Of a stretch of DNA of 9,352 bases, positions 1 to 6,451 are shown piece after piece (positions within the stretch are counted from its first letter, which is position 1; every line of letters begins with the position of its first letter). The stretch spans positions 1 through 9,352 of the forward strand of contig JALNWC010000070.1 of the NCBI GenBank assembly GCA_023231075.1, in the 5' to 3' direction. Source of the stretch: Rhodoferax sp. (GTDB taxonomy: Bacteria > Pseudomonadota > Gammaproteobacteria > Burkholderiales > Burkholderiaceae_C). The position numbers and the translations under genes were made by a program. The notes beneath the pieces are model-generated. The model was not told the origin of the DNA, did no database searches, and worked only from the letters and a program-made list of their open reading frames with translations.

Positions 1-1
1 C

Positions 2-166
2 AAGCAGACGCAAGGTCTGAACCTTCTGATGGATTTAAGCGATTCAGACTTGCTGGATCTGCACCTTGGGCGCAAAACCCTGGCCCAAGTCGACGCGCAT
101 CTCATGCAGGACGAAGTTTCCGAAGTGTTAAGTATGTTGAGAAAACCACCTGAAAGGTCCCTATGA
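2..166 (+). CDS. sdhE: FAD assembly factor SdhE, C-terminal part (5' end outside window)
   Basis: SdhE (succinate dehydrogenase assembly factor 2, YgfY family) is a small cytoplasmic protein that promotes covalent flavin attachment to SdhA. The window holds the last 54 codons in frame 2, ending in TGA at 164-166. The visible protein is mostly helical and acidic, with the segment LLMDLSDSDLLDLHLGRK and a C-terminal VSEVLSMLRKPPERSL. This matches the usual SdhE ending, where a conserved D-x-D-L-L-D-L stretch precedes a final helix. The diagnostic RGxxE flavin-related motif would lie upstream and cannot be seen. The stop overlaps the gltA start by four bases (ATGA), so the two genes are probably translationally coupled and belong to an sdh-gltA operon, as is common in Burkholderiales. 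The assignment rests on the C-terminus and the context. Confidence 0.82.
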   Translation, partial: KQTQGLNLLMDLSDSDLLDLHLGRKTLAQVDAHLMQDEVSEVLSMLRKPPERSL

Positions 167-1473
167 AGCTAGCTGAAAATAAAGCCACCCTGTCGTTCAG
201 CAACGGCAGCCCCAGCATCGATTTGCCTGTTTACCAGGGTACGGTTGGCCCGGATGTGGTCGACATTCGCAAGCTCTATGGTCAGACCGGCATGTTCACC
301 TATGACCCGGGGTTTTTGTCGACCGCATCGTGCCAGTCCGGCATTACCTACATCGATGGTGACAAGGGTGAGTTGCTGTACCGCGGCTACCCCATCGAAC
401 AGTTGGCGACAAAATGCGATTACCTTGACACCTGCCATCTGCTGCTCAAGGGTGAGTTGCCCAACTTGCAAGAGCGTCAGGACTTTCACAAGCTCGTGAT
501 CAACCACACCATGGTCAACGAACAGATGCAGTTCTTCCTGCGCGGTTTCCGCCGCGACGCGCATCCCATGGCTGTCCTGACCGGCCTGGTGGGTGGTTTG
601 TCGGCGTTCTACCATGACAGCACCGACATCAACAATCCGCAGCATCGCGACATCGCGGCCATCCGCCTGATCGCCAAAATGCCCACGCTGGTGGCCATGG
701 CCTACAAGTACGGCATCGGCCAGCCCTACATGTATCCGCAAAATGACCTCAGCTACGCCGGCAATTTCCTGCGCATGATGTTCGGTACGCCGTGCGAAGC
801 CTACGTGGTCAATCCGGTGCTGGAACGCGCCCTGGACCGTATCTTCATCCTGCACGCCGACCACGAGCAAAACGCCTCCACCTCCACCGTGCGTCTGTGC
901 GGCTCGTCGGGCACCAACCCGTTTGCGGCCATTGCGGCCGGTGTGGCCTGTCTGTGGGGTCCCGCCCACGGCGGTGCCAATGAAGCCTGCCTCAACATGC
1001 TCGAAGACATCCAGCGTCAGGGGGGTGTTGCCAAGGTCGGCGAGTTCATGGAGCAGGTCAAGGACAAGAACTCCGGCGTCAAGCTCATGGGTTTCGGTCA
1101 CCGCGTCTACAAAAACTACGACCCGCGCGCCACCCTGATGCAACAAACCTGCAACGAGGTGCTGTTGGAGCTGGGTCTGGAGAACGATCCCTTGTTCAAG
1201 TTGGCCAAGGCAGTAGAAAAGATTGCCCTGGAAGACGATTACTTCGTCTCACGCAAGCTCTACCCGAACGTCGACTTCTACTCCGGCATTGTGCAGCGCG
1301 CCATTGGTATCCCGGTCAATCTGTTCACCGGTGTCTTTGCCCTGGCACGCACCGTCGGCTGGATTGCCCAGCTCAATGAAATGATCAGCGATCCCGAGTA
1401 CAAAATTGGCCGTCCGCGCCAGTTGTTCACGGGTTCTGTGACGCGTCACGTTTTACCTGTGGCCGAGCGTTAA
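163..1473 (+). CDS. gltA: Citrate synthase (type II), 436 aa
   Basis: GltA condenses oxaloacetate with acetyl-CoA to citrate, the entry step of the TCA cycle, in the cytoplasm. The length of 436 residues fits the bacterial hexameric, NADH-sensitive type II family. The N-terminal beta-rich region (about 1-60, with SIDLPVYQGTVGPDVVDI) is typical of that type. Catalytic and substrate residues are all present: HADHEQNAST at 231-240, WGPAHGGAN with catalytic His269, GFGHRVYKNYDPRA with His313, and NVDFYSG with Asp371. Arg residues in the C-terminal part (VSRKLYP, SVTRHV) also fit the family. The ATG at 163 is preceded by AAAGG at 153-157 with 5 bases of spacing, inside the end of sdhE, and it overlaps the sdhE stop. 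A strong terminator follows 18 bases after the stop. No frameshift or missing motif was seen. Confidence 0.98.
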   Translation: MKLAENKATLSFSNGSPSIDLPVYQGTVGPDVVDIRKLYGQTGMFTYDPGFLSTASCQSGITYIDGDKGELLYRGYPIEQLATKCDYLDTCHLLLKGELPNLQERQDFHKLVINHTMVNEQMQFFLRGFRRDAHPMAVLTGLVGGLSAFYHDSTDINNPQHRDIAAIRLIAKMPTLVAMAYKYGIGQPYMYPQNDLSYAGNFLRMMFGTPCEAYVVNPVLERALDRIFILHADHEQNASTSTVRLCGSSGTNPFAAIAAGVACLWGPAHGGANEACLNMLEDIQRQGGVAKVGEFMEQVKDKNSGVKLMGFGHRVYKNYDPRATLMQQTCNEVLLELGLENDPLFKLAKAVEKIALEDDYFVSRKLYPNVDFYSGIVQRAIGIPVNLFTGVFALARTVGWIAQLNEMISDPEYKIGRPRQLFTGSVTRHVLPVAER

Positions 1474-1491
1474 ACAATAGCGCACTAGACC

Positions 1492-1524
1492 AACCCGCCG
1501 ACTGGCAACAGCGGCGGGTTTTTT
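1492..1524 (+). terminator. Intrinsic terminator of gltA
   Basis: A perfect 9-bp inverted repeat AACCCGCCG (1492-1500) / CGGCGGGTT (1512-1520) with an 11-base loop runs straight into a six-T tract at 1519-1524. This is a classic GC-rich hairpin plus U-tract on the + strand, placed 18 bases after the gltA stop. There is no matching T tract for the minus strand, so it should act in one direction only. It separates the gltA transcript from the leu genes. Confidence 0.9.
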
Positions 1525-1552
1525 ATAGATCACGGATAGCGTGCGAGCCGTT

Positions 1553-1558
1553 TAAAAT
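1553..1558 (+). promoter_or_regulatory. Possible -10 element for the leu cluster
   Basis: TAAAAT at 1553-1558 lies in an AT-rich patch (TTTAAAATT) in the 57-base gap between the gltA terminator and leuC. A new promoter is expected here because transcription from gltA should stop at 1524. The position 17 bases upstream (TCACGG, 1530-1535) is a poor -35, so the element may need an activator or may not be used. A start about 7 bases downstream would leave a leader of under 20 bases, too short for a leader peptide or attenuator of the enterobacterial leu type. Confidence 0.3.
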
Positions 1559-1581
1559 TCGCGATTCACCTAGGAATCACC

Positions 1582-3030
1582 ATGGGACGCACTCTTTACG
1601 ACAAACTCTGGGACGAACACGTCGTCCATACCGAAGAAGACGGTACCGCGCTGCTCTACATTGACCGCCACCTGGTGCATGAAGTCACCAGTCCGCAGGC
1701 ATTCGAAGGTCTGCGCCAGTCCAGGCGCCCGGTCTGGCGCATCAGCTCGATCGTGGCCACGGCCGACCACAACACGCCCACCACGGGGTGGGAGCTGGGC
1801 TATGACGGCATCACCGACCCGACCAGCAAAGAGCAGGTCTTGACGCTGGACGCCAACATCAAGGAATATGGCGCCGCCGCCTACTTTCCGTTCATGTCGC
1901 AACGCCAGGGCATCGTCCATGTGATTGGCCCGGAAAACGGCGCCACGCTGCCCGGCATGACCGTGGTCTGCGGCGACTCCCATACCTCCACCCACGGCGC
2001 TTTTGGCGCGCTGGCGCACGGCATTGGCACCAGCGAGGTCGAGCACGTCATGGCCACGCAAACGCTGCTGGCCAAAAAGGCCAAAAACATGCTGGTGCGG
2101 GTCGACGGCGTTTTGCCGCGTGCTTGCACCGGCAAGGACCTGGTGCTCGCGATCATTGGCAAGATCGGCACTGCGGGAGGCACCGGCTACACCATCGAAT
2201 TCGGTGGTGCCGCCATCCGTGCCCTGAGCATGGAGGCCCGCATGACGGTGTGCAACATGGCGATCGAAGCCGGTGCCCGCGCTGGTTTGGTGGCGGTGGA
2301 CGACAAAACCATTCAGTATGTCAAGGGTCGTCCCCTGGCCCCGGGTTTCAACGCGCCCAACGAGGCTTCTGCCGCCGTGGAATGGGACCAGGCGGTGGCC
2401 TATTGGAAGACGCTGCATTCCGATGCCGATGCCCATTTTGATGCGCTGGTCGAGCTCGACGCCTCCCAACTGGTGCCGCAAGTCACCTGGGGCACCTCGC
2501 CCGAGATGGTGCTGGGCATCGATGACCGGGTCCCTGACCCCGACCGCGAAAAAGATGCCAACAAGCGCGGCGCCATCGAGCGCGCCCTGGCCTACATGGC
2601 GCTGGAGCCGGGCAAAGCCTTGAGCGACCTGTACGTGGACAAGGTGTTTATCGGCTCCTGCACCAACAGCCGCATTGAAGACATGCGCGAAGCGGCGGCG
2701 GTGGTGAAAACACTGGGCCGCAAAGTGGCGCCCAACATTCGCCTGGCCATGGTGGTGCCGGGCTCCGGACTGGTCAAGGCGCAGGCCGAGCGTGAAGGCC
2801 TGCACGAGATTTTCCGTGCCGCGGGTTTTGAGTGGCGCGAGCCGGGTTGCTCCATGTGCCTGGCCATGAACGCCGACCGGCTGGAGCCGGGTGAGCGCTG
2901 CGCGTCCACCAGCAACCGCAACTTTGAAGGGCGCCAGGGGGCGGGTGGCCGTACCCACCTGGTCAGTCCGGCCATGGCCGCGGCCGCCGCCATCCATGGC
3001 CATTTTGTCGACGTGCGCAAGTTCGTCTAA
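1582..3030 (+). CDS. leuC: 3-isopropylmalate dehydratase large subunit, 482 aa
   Basis: LeuC is the [4Fe-4S] catalytic subunit of isopropylmalate isomerase. With LeuD it interconverts 2- and 3-isopropylmalate in leucine synthesis in the cytoplasm. It is an aconitase-superfamily protein of normal length for the bacterial LeuC type (about 465-485 residues). The N-terminus MGRTLYDKLWDEHVV is standard. CGDSHTSTHGAFGALAHGIG lies at 130-149. The cluster ligands are Cys360 in FIGSCTNSRIEDMREA and Cys423 and Cys426 in EPGCSMCLAMNADRL. The C-terminal STSNRNFEGRQGAGGRTHL (442-460) is the substrate-binding region. The ATG at 1582 has AGGA at 1572-1575 with a 6-base gap. It is the first gene after the gltA terminator and is followed by a small lipoprotein gene and then leuD. 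It could be confused with homoaconitase or citraconate hydratase, but the leuD-leuB neighbourhood settles it. Confidence 0.98.
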   Translation: MGRTLYDKLWDEHVVHTEEDGTALLYIDRHLVHEVTSPQAFEGLRQSRRPVWRISSIVATADHNTPTTGWELGYDGITDPTSKEQVLTLDANIKEYGAAAYFPFMSQRQGIVHVIGPENGATLPGMTVVCGDSHTSTHGAFGALAHGIGTSEVEHVMATQTLLAKKAKNMLVRVDGVLPRACTGKDLVLAIIGKIGTAGGTGYTIEFGGAAIRALSMEARMTVCNMAIEAGARAGLVAVDDKTIQYVKGRPLAPGFNAPNEASAAVEWDQAVAYWKTLHSDADAHFDALVELDASQLVPQVTWGTSPEMVLGIDDRVPDPDREKDANKRGAIERALAYMALEPGKALSDLYVDKVFIGSCTNSRIEDMREAAAVVKTLGRKVAPNIRLAMVVPGSGLVKAQAEREGLHEIFRAAGFEWREPGCSMCLAMNADRLEPGERCASTSNRNFEGRQGAGGRTHLVSPAMAAAAAIHGHFVDVRKFV

Positions 3031-3053
3031 ACCAAGCTTCAAGGACAACACCA

Positions 3054-3182
3054 ATGAAATCATTGACCACTTTGGCCATCGTTGCTGCACTGCTGGTTCT
3101 GGTCGGTTGCAACACCGTCAAGGGCGTGGGCCAGGACCTGCAAAAGGCCGGTTCCAGCATTGAAGATGCAGCGAAGAAGTAG
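3054..3182 (+). CDS. Entericidin A/B-type small lipoprotein, 42 aa
   Basis: This short gene fits between leuC and leuD. The product has a short basic start (MKSLTT), a hydrophobic stretch at about 7-18 and the lipobox LVGC with acylated Cys19. Asn at position +2 after the Cys does not match the classic inner-membrane retention Asp. The mature part, NTVKGVGQDLQKAGSSIEDA, is the typical entericidin pattern (CNTxxGxGxDxxxxGxxIxxAA), giving a tiny membrane lipoprotein of about 24 residues. AAGGA at 3041-3045 sits 8 bases before the ATG. It begins 23 bases after leuC and ends 12 bases before leuD, so it must be cotranscribed with them. In E. coli, ecnA/ecnB were described as an antidote/toxin pair; only one gene is present here, so a toxin role cannot be inferred and its function is open (envelope or stress roles are guesses). 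The family assignment is fairly sure. Confidence 0.88.
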   Translation: MKSLTTLAIVAALLVLVGCNTVKGVGQDLQKAGSSIEDAAKK

Positions 3183-3194
3183 CAAAGACACACC

Positions 3195-3845
3195 ATGCAA
3201 AAATTCACCTTGCACCAGGGCCTGGTCGCTCCGATGGACCGGGAAAACGTGGACACCGACGCCATCATCCCCAAACAGTTCCTCAAGTCCATCCGCAAGA
3301 CCGGCTTTGGTCAAAACCTGTTTGACGCGTGGCGTTATCTGGACGCGGGCTATCCCGGCCAGGACCCCGCCAGCCGCAAGCCCAACCCGGATTTCGTGTT
3401 GAACCAGCCACGTTTTCAGGGGGCTTCCATCCTGCTGGCGCGTAAAAATTTTGGTTGCGGTTCCTCGCGCGAGCATGCGCCCTGGGCGCTGGACCAGTTT
3501 GGTTTTCGCGCCATCATCGCGCCCAGTTACGCCGACATCTTCTTCAACAACAGTTTCAAGAATGGCTTGCTGCCCATTGTGTTGACGGAAACCCAGGTGG
3601 CGCACCTGTTTGACGACGTGGCGGCCTTCCCCGGCTATGCCCTGAGCATTGACCTGGAGCGCCAGCGCGTCATCAAACCCGATGGCGAAGAGCTGCCGTT
3701 CGAGGTGCAGGCCTTTCGCAAATACTGTTTGCTCAATGGCCTCGACGACATCGGCCTGACGCTGCGCCACGCCGACAAGATCAAGGCCTTTGAAGCTGAA
3801 CGCCTGGCACAAAAGCCCTGGTTGGCGCACAGCATGCTGGCCTAA
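3195..3845 (+). CDS. leuD: 3-isopropylmalate dehydratase small subunit, 216 aa
   Basis: LeuD is the swivel-domain partner of LeuC and completes the isopropylmalate isomerase active site. The length of 216 residues matches the usual bacterial two-subunit form (about 200-216). Family motifs are MDRENVDTDAIIPKQFLK at 14-31, then TGFGQNLFDAWRY, and the substrate loop NFGCGSSREHAPWAL at 85-99. This is followed by RAIIAPSYADIFFNNSFKNG, which is typical of LeuD. The start at 3195 has only a weak AAAGA (3184-3188) upstream, 12 bases after the stop of the lipoprotein gene, so it may depend on coupling to upstream translation. The gene ends at TAA, followed by a 156-base gap that carries a repeat element before leuB. 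Confidence 0.98.
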   Translation: MQKFTLHQGLVAPMDRENVDTDAIIPKQFLKSIRKTGFGQNLFDAWRYLDAGYPGQDPASRKPNPDFVLNQPRFQGASILLARKNFGCGSSREHAPWALDQFGFRAIIAPSYADIFFNNSFKNGLLPIVLTETQVAHLFDDVAAFPGYALSIDLERQRVIKPDGEELPFEVQAFRKYCLLNGLDDIGLTLRHADKIKAFEAERLAQKPWLAHSMLA

Positions 3846-3887
3846 CGTTCATGGCAGCCGTGCCACCCCGAAGCATGAAAGAAGGTT

Positions 3888-3914
3888 GTCATTGCGGACT
3901 AGATCCGCAATCCA
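3888..3914 (+). repeat. REP-like palindromic unit 1
   Basis: The stem ATTGCGGA (3891-3898) pairs perfectly with TCCGCAAT (3904-3911) around the loop CTAGA. The flanks are GTC on the left and CCA on the right. Unit 2 is its inverted relative. Confidence 0.75.
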
Positions 3915-3928
3915 CGACCCCGAATTCA

Positions 3929-3955
3929 TGGATGCCGGATCAAGTCCGGCATGAC
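3929..3955 (-). repeat. REP-like palindromic unit 2 (inverted)
   Basis: The stem ATGCCGGA (3932-3939) pairs perfectly with TCCGGCAT (3945-3952) around the loop TCAAG. Read on the minus strand it has the same GTCAT start and ATCCA end as unit 1, with five internal differences. An in-frame ATG for a longer leuB reading frame (3951) falls inside this unit. Confidence 0.75.
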
Positions 3956-4001
3956 GTGTGTGTTCTTTCACGTTAAGTTATTCAACCCATCCATCACCCC
4001 T

Positions 4002-5090
4002 ATGAAAATTGCAGTTTTACCCGGCGACGGCATCGGTACCGAAATTGTGGCCGAGGCCGTCAAGGTCCTTCAGGCCCTCGATCTGCGCTTTGACATGGAG
4101 ACCGCGCTGGTTGGCGGCGCCGGCTATGAAGCCCATGGCCACCCCCTGCCCGAGTCCACCCTGAAGCTGGCCAAAGAGGCCGATGCCATTTTGTTTGGTG
4201 CCGTCGGTGACTGGAAATACGACACGCTCGACCGCCCGTTGCGCCCCGAGCAGGCCATTCTGGGCCTGCGCAAGCACCTGGGCCTGTTTGCCAATTTCCG
4301 CCCGGCCATGTGTTATGAAGAACTGGTGAACGCGTCCAGCCTCAAGCCCGAACTGATTGCGGGCCTCGACATCCTGATCATCCGCGAACTGACCGGAGAC
4401 ATTTACTTTGGCCAGCCCCGTGGCCGTCGCATCGCGGTCGATGGGCATTTCCCCGGTGCCGAAGAAGCCTTTGACACCATGCGCTACAGCCGCCCCGAAG
4501 TGGAGCGCATTGCCCATGTGGCCTTTCAGGCGGCACGCACGCGCAAGGCCGCGGGCTCCGAGGGCCGCGTCACCAGCGTCGACAAAGCCAATGTGCTCGA
4601 GACCTTCCAGTTCTGGAAAGACATCGTCACCGAGGTCGGCCTGCAGTACCCCGACATTGCGCTCGACCACATGTACGTCGACAACGCTGCCATGCAACTG
4701 GTGCGCGCGCCCAAAAAATTCGACGTGGTGGTCACCGGCAACATGTTCGGTGACATCCTGAGCGACGAGGCCTCCATGCTCACAGGGTCGATCGGCATGC
4801 TGCCCTCGGCCTCCATGAACGCCAACAAGCAGGGCTTGTTCGAGCCCAGCCATGGCAGCGCCCCCGACATTGCCGGCAAGGGCATTGCCAACCCGCTGGC
4901 GACCATTTTGAGCGCGGCCATGATGCTGCGCTTCAGCCTGGACCAGCCCGAGGCAGCCGGTCGCATTGAAGCCGCCGTGAAGCTCGTGCTGACCCAGGGC
5001 CTGCGCACGGCCGACATCTTCAGTGCGGGCGGCACGCGTGTCAGCACCCGTGAGATGGGCGACGCGGTGGTCAAGGCACTGAAGCCATAA
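4002..5090 (+). CDS. leuB: 3-isopropylmalate dehydrogenase, 362 aa
   Basis: LeuB oxidatively decarboxylates 3-isopropylmalate to 2-oxoisocaproate with NAD+, in the cytoplasm as a homodimer. The N-terminus MKIAVLPGDGIGTEIV is standard. All residues known from the Thermus enzyme are found at matching spacing: Arg90, Arg100, Arg128 (in RELTGDIYFG), Tyr135, Lys195 (VDKANVLE), Asp227 (MYVDNAAMQL), Asp251 and Asp255 (in GNMFGDILSDEASML). The NAD site GLFEPSHGSAPDIAGKG is at 278-294. The frame is open from an ATG at 3951, but that start adds 17 unrelated residues and lies in the REP unit, so 4002 was chosen. No Shine-Dalgarno sequence is visible before 4002; the upstream stretch is C- and T-rich. 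The gene is followed by asd after 29 bases. Confidence 0.97.
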   Translation: MKIAVLPGDGIGTEIVAEAVKVLQALDLRFDMETALVGGAGYEAHGHPLPESTLKLAKEADAILFGAVGDWKYDTLDRPLRPEQAILGLRKHLGLFANFRPAMCYEELVNASSLKPELIAGLDILIIRELTGDIYFGQPRGRRIAVDGHFPGAEEAFDTMRYSRPEVERIAHVAFQAARTRKAAGSEGRVTSVDKANVLETFQFWKDIVTEVGLQYPDIALDHMYVDNAAMQLVRAPKKFDVVVTGNMFGDILSDEASMLTGSIGMLPSASMNANKQGLFEPSHGSAPDIAGKGIANPLATILSAAMMLRFSLDQPEAAGRIEAAVKLVLTQGLRTADIFSAGGTRVSTREMGDAVVKALKP

Positions 5091-5107
5091 CTATTTGATT
5101 GATCTGT

Positions 5108-5114
5108 AAAGGAA
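5108..5114 (+). promoter_or_regulatory. Ribosome binding site deciding the asd start
   Basis: AAAGGAA at 5108-5114 contains AGGA (5110-5113) six bases before the ATG at 5120. The alternative in-frame ATG at 5099 lies upstream of this site and would add seven residues (MICKGSV) unlike the family start, so 5120 is preferred. Confidence 0.8.
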
Positions 5115-5119
5115 GTGTG

Positions 5120-6256
5120 ATGAAAGTTGGTAACCTGGTGGGTTTGGTGGGCTGGCGCGGCATGGTGGGTTCGGTGCTCATGGACCGGATGCAGGCCGAG
5201 GGCGACTTCGGCCTGATCGAGCCCATGTTCTTCTCCACCTCCAACGCGGGTGGCAAGGCCCCGGCGCAGGCCAAGAACGAAACCACGCTGCAGGATGCCT
5301 TCAACATCGATGCGCTCAAGCGCTGCGACATCATCATCAGCGCCCAGGGCGGTGACTACACCACCCAGGTCTTTCCCAAGCTGCGCGCTGCCGGCTGGAG
5401 CGGCCACTGGATCGACGCCGCCTCCACCCTGCGCATGGAAAAAGACGCCGTCATCATCCTTGACCCGGTCAACATGCCGGTGATCCAAAAGGCCCTGGCC
5501 AGCGGTGGCAAGAACTGGATCGGCGGTAATTGCACCGTGAGCTGCATGCTGATGGGCGTGGGCGCCCTGTACAAGGCCGGTCTGGTCGAATGGATGAGTA
5601 CCCAGACCTACCAGGCCGCGTCCGGCGGCGGTGCCCAGCACATGCGCGAACTGCTGACGCAGTACGGCACGCTGAATGCCGAAGTGCGGTCCATGCTGGA
5701 CGACCCCAAGAGCGCGATTCTTGAAATCGACCGCAAGGTGATCGCCAAACAGCGCGCCCTCACGGCCGCCGAGACCGCCAACTTTGGCGTGCCCCTGGGC
5801 GGCTCGCTGATTCCCTGGATCGACAAGGACCTGGGTAACGGCATGTCCAGGGAAGAGTGGAAGGGCCAGGCCGAGACCAACAAAATTCTGGGCCAGGGTG
5901 CCGACTTCGGCTCCATCGAAACACCGGTCGACGGTTTCTGTGTGCGCGTGGGGGCCATGCGCTGCCATAGCCAGGCGCTGACCTTCAAGCTCAAAAAAGA
6001 CCTGCCCGTGGCCGACATCGAAGCCATGATCGCTGCTGACAACCCGTGGGTCAACGTGGTGCCCAACACCCGCGAAGCCACCATCAAGGACCTGACCCCG
6101 GTGGCCGTGACCGGCACCATGACGATTCCCGTGGGCCGCATCCGCAAGATGGCCATGGGGCCCGAGTATGTGGGCGCATTCACCATCGGCGACCAGTTGC
6201 TCTGGGGCGCTGCCGAGCCGCTGCGCCGCATGTTGCGGATATTGCTGCAAGCCTGA
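5120..6256 (+). CDS. asd: Aspartate-semialdehyde dehydrogenase, 378 aa
   Basis: Asd reduces aspartyl phosphate to aspartate semialdehyde with NADPH. This is the branch point to lysine and diaminopimelate, methionine, threonine and isoleucine. The protein starts MKVGNLVGLVGWRGMVGSVL, a Rossmann nucleotide-binding loop with the GWRGMVGS signature of the Gram-negative (E. coli-like) class. Phosphate/NADP features include FFSTSNAGG (37-45). The catalytic Cys138 is in GGNCTVSCMLM, Gln165 in YQAASGGGAQ, and Arg281 and His283 in RVGAMRCHSQ. The Pro-rich end of the NADP domain is intact, and the length agrees with the family (about 370). It probably shares a transcript with leuB, given the 29-base gap. 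Location next to leuB and before fimV is, from memory, a common arrangement in this order. Confidence 0.98.
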   Translation: MKVGNLVGLVGWRGMVGSVLMDRMQAEGDFGLIEPMFFSTSNAGGKAPAQAKNETTLQDAFNIDALKRCDIIISAQGGDYTTQVFPKLRAAGWSGHWIDAASTLRMEKDAVIILDPVNMPVIQKALASGGKNWIGGNCTVSCMLMGVGALYKAGLVEWMSTQTYQAASGGGAQHMRELLTQYGTLNAEVRSMLDDPKSAILEIDRKVIAKQRALTAAETANFGVPLGGSLIPWIDKDLGNGMSREEWKGQAETNKILGQGADFGSIETPVDGFCVRVGAMRCHSQALTFKLKKDLPVADIEAMIAADNPWVNVVPNTREATIKDLTPVAVTGTMTIPVGRIRKMAMGPEYVGAFTIGDQLLWGAAEPLRRMLRILLQA

Positions 6257-6326
6257 GCCATGTGAGATGCGCCAGCTTGCCGGGCAAGTGACGCGTTTTT
6301 GGGGCAAGGGTGGCCCTGTTTCACCC

Positions 6327-6334
6327 TATAGAAT
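6327..6334 (+). promoter_or_regulatory. Possible -10 region for fimV
   Basis: TATAGAAT at 6327-6334 is the only clear AT-rich -10-like element in the asd-fimV gap. I see no acceptable -35 hexamer 16-18 bases upstream. If used, it would give a fimV leader of about 110 bases that includes the small hairpins downstream. Confidence 0.3.
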
Positions 6335-6441
6335 CGCCGGTGGATAGCCGCCTGGGTTCGCACCACCGATCCCCATCGGAATTTGCCAATTCAGGACATG
6401 GATGCTTGCGAAGTGGTCCGGCCTTTTGCTGGTTGAAAACT

Positions 6442-6445
6442 GGAG
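6442..6445 (+). promoter_or_regulatory. Ribosome binding site for a TTG start of fimV
   Basis: GGAG at 6442-6445 lies six bases before TTG at 6452. No in-frame ATG exists near the start of the signal peptide. The ATG at 6472 and the TTG at 6456 are in other frames. The site therefore supports TTG as the fimV start. Confidence 0.65.
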
Positions 6446-6451
6446 TAGAAA

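Larger units (their letters stand above)
3876..3970. repeat. Nested inverted-repeat element containing two REP-like palindromes
   Basis: The leuD-leuB gap holds a layered palindromic structure. The outer arms are TGAAAGAA (3876-3883) and TTCTTTCA (3963-3970), a perfect 8-base inverted repeat. Inside are two 27-base units in opposite orientation, at 3888-3914 and 3929-3955, which match at 22 of 27 positions when one is reverse-complemented. They are separated by 14 bases. Each unit can also fold on its own into an 8-bp hairpin with a 5-base loop. This is the layout of paired REP sequences (BIME-like) mobilised in trans by RAYT transposases in other proteobacteria. No transposase is present in the window. 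No T tract follows either hairpin, so it is not an obvious intrinsic terminator; it could still affect mRNA stability or leuD/leuB ratios. Membership of a genome-wide family is inferred. Confidence 0.72.
6257..6451. other. Intergenic region asd-fimV with small inverted repeats
   Basis: No gene was found in these 195 bases. Near asd, CTTGC-CGG-GCAAG (6276-6288) can form a 5-bp hairpin. A T5 run at 6296-6300 lies 7 bases beyond it, so it is at best a weak terminator. Closer to fimV are CGGTGG/CCACCG (6338-6343 and 6363-6368), CCGAT-CCCC-ATCGG (6366-6379) and GAATT-TGCC-AATTC (6379-6392). These last three overlap or share bases and could form alternative structures in a fimV leader. A possible promoter lies at 6327-6334. 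Confidence 0.5.

Noticed and set aside
169..1146. 325-codon open frame on the minus strand opposite gltA
   Set aside because: Shadow of citrate synthase codons; no motif, and it lies fully within a conserved gene.
1525..1581. Leucine attenuator or leader peptide before leuC
   Set aside because: The gap is too short and holds no start codon followed by a run of Leu codons or competing hairpins.
1570..3090. 506-codon open frame on the minus strand opposite leuC
   Set aside because: leuC is unmistakable on the + strand. The minus frame gives a low-complexity, His/Gly/Arg-rich protein with no recognisable domain, as expected from the complement of GC-rich codons.
3951..4001. N-terminal extension of LeuB by 17 residues
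   Set aside because: It starts within the palindromic repeat and is unlike any LeuB start; residues from 4002 match the family beginning.
6276..6300. Intrinsic terminator after asd
   Set aside because: The hairpin has only 5 bp and the T run is 7 bases away from it, so it is too weak to call.
4526..6307. 593-codon open frame on the minus strand opposite leuB and asd
   Set aside because: It spans two well-supported genes and their gap, and its composition is that of a codon-bias shadow with no family motif.
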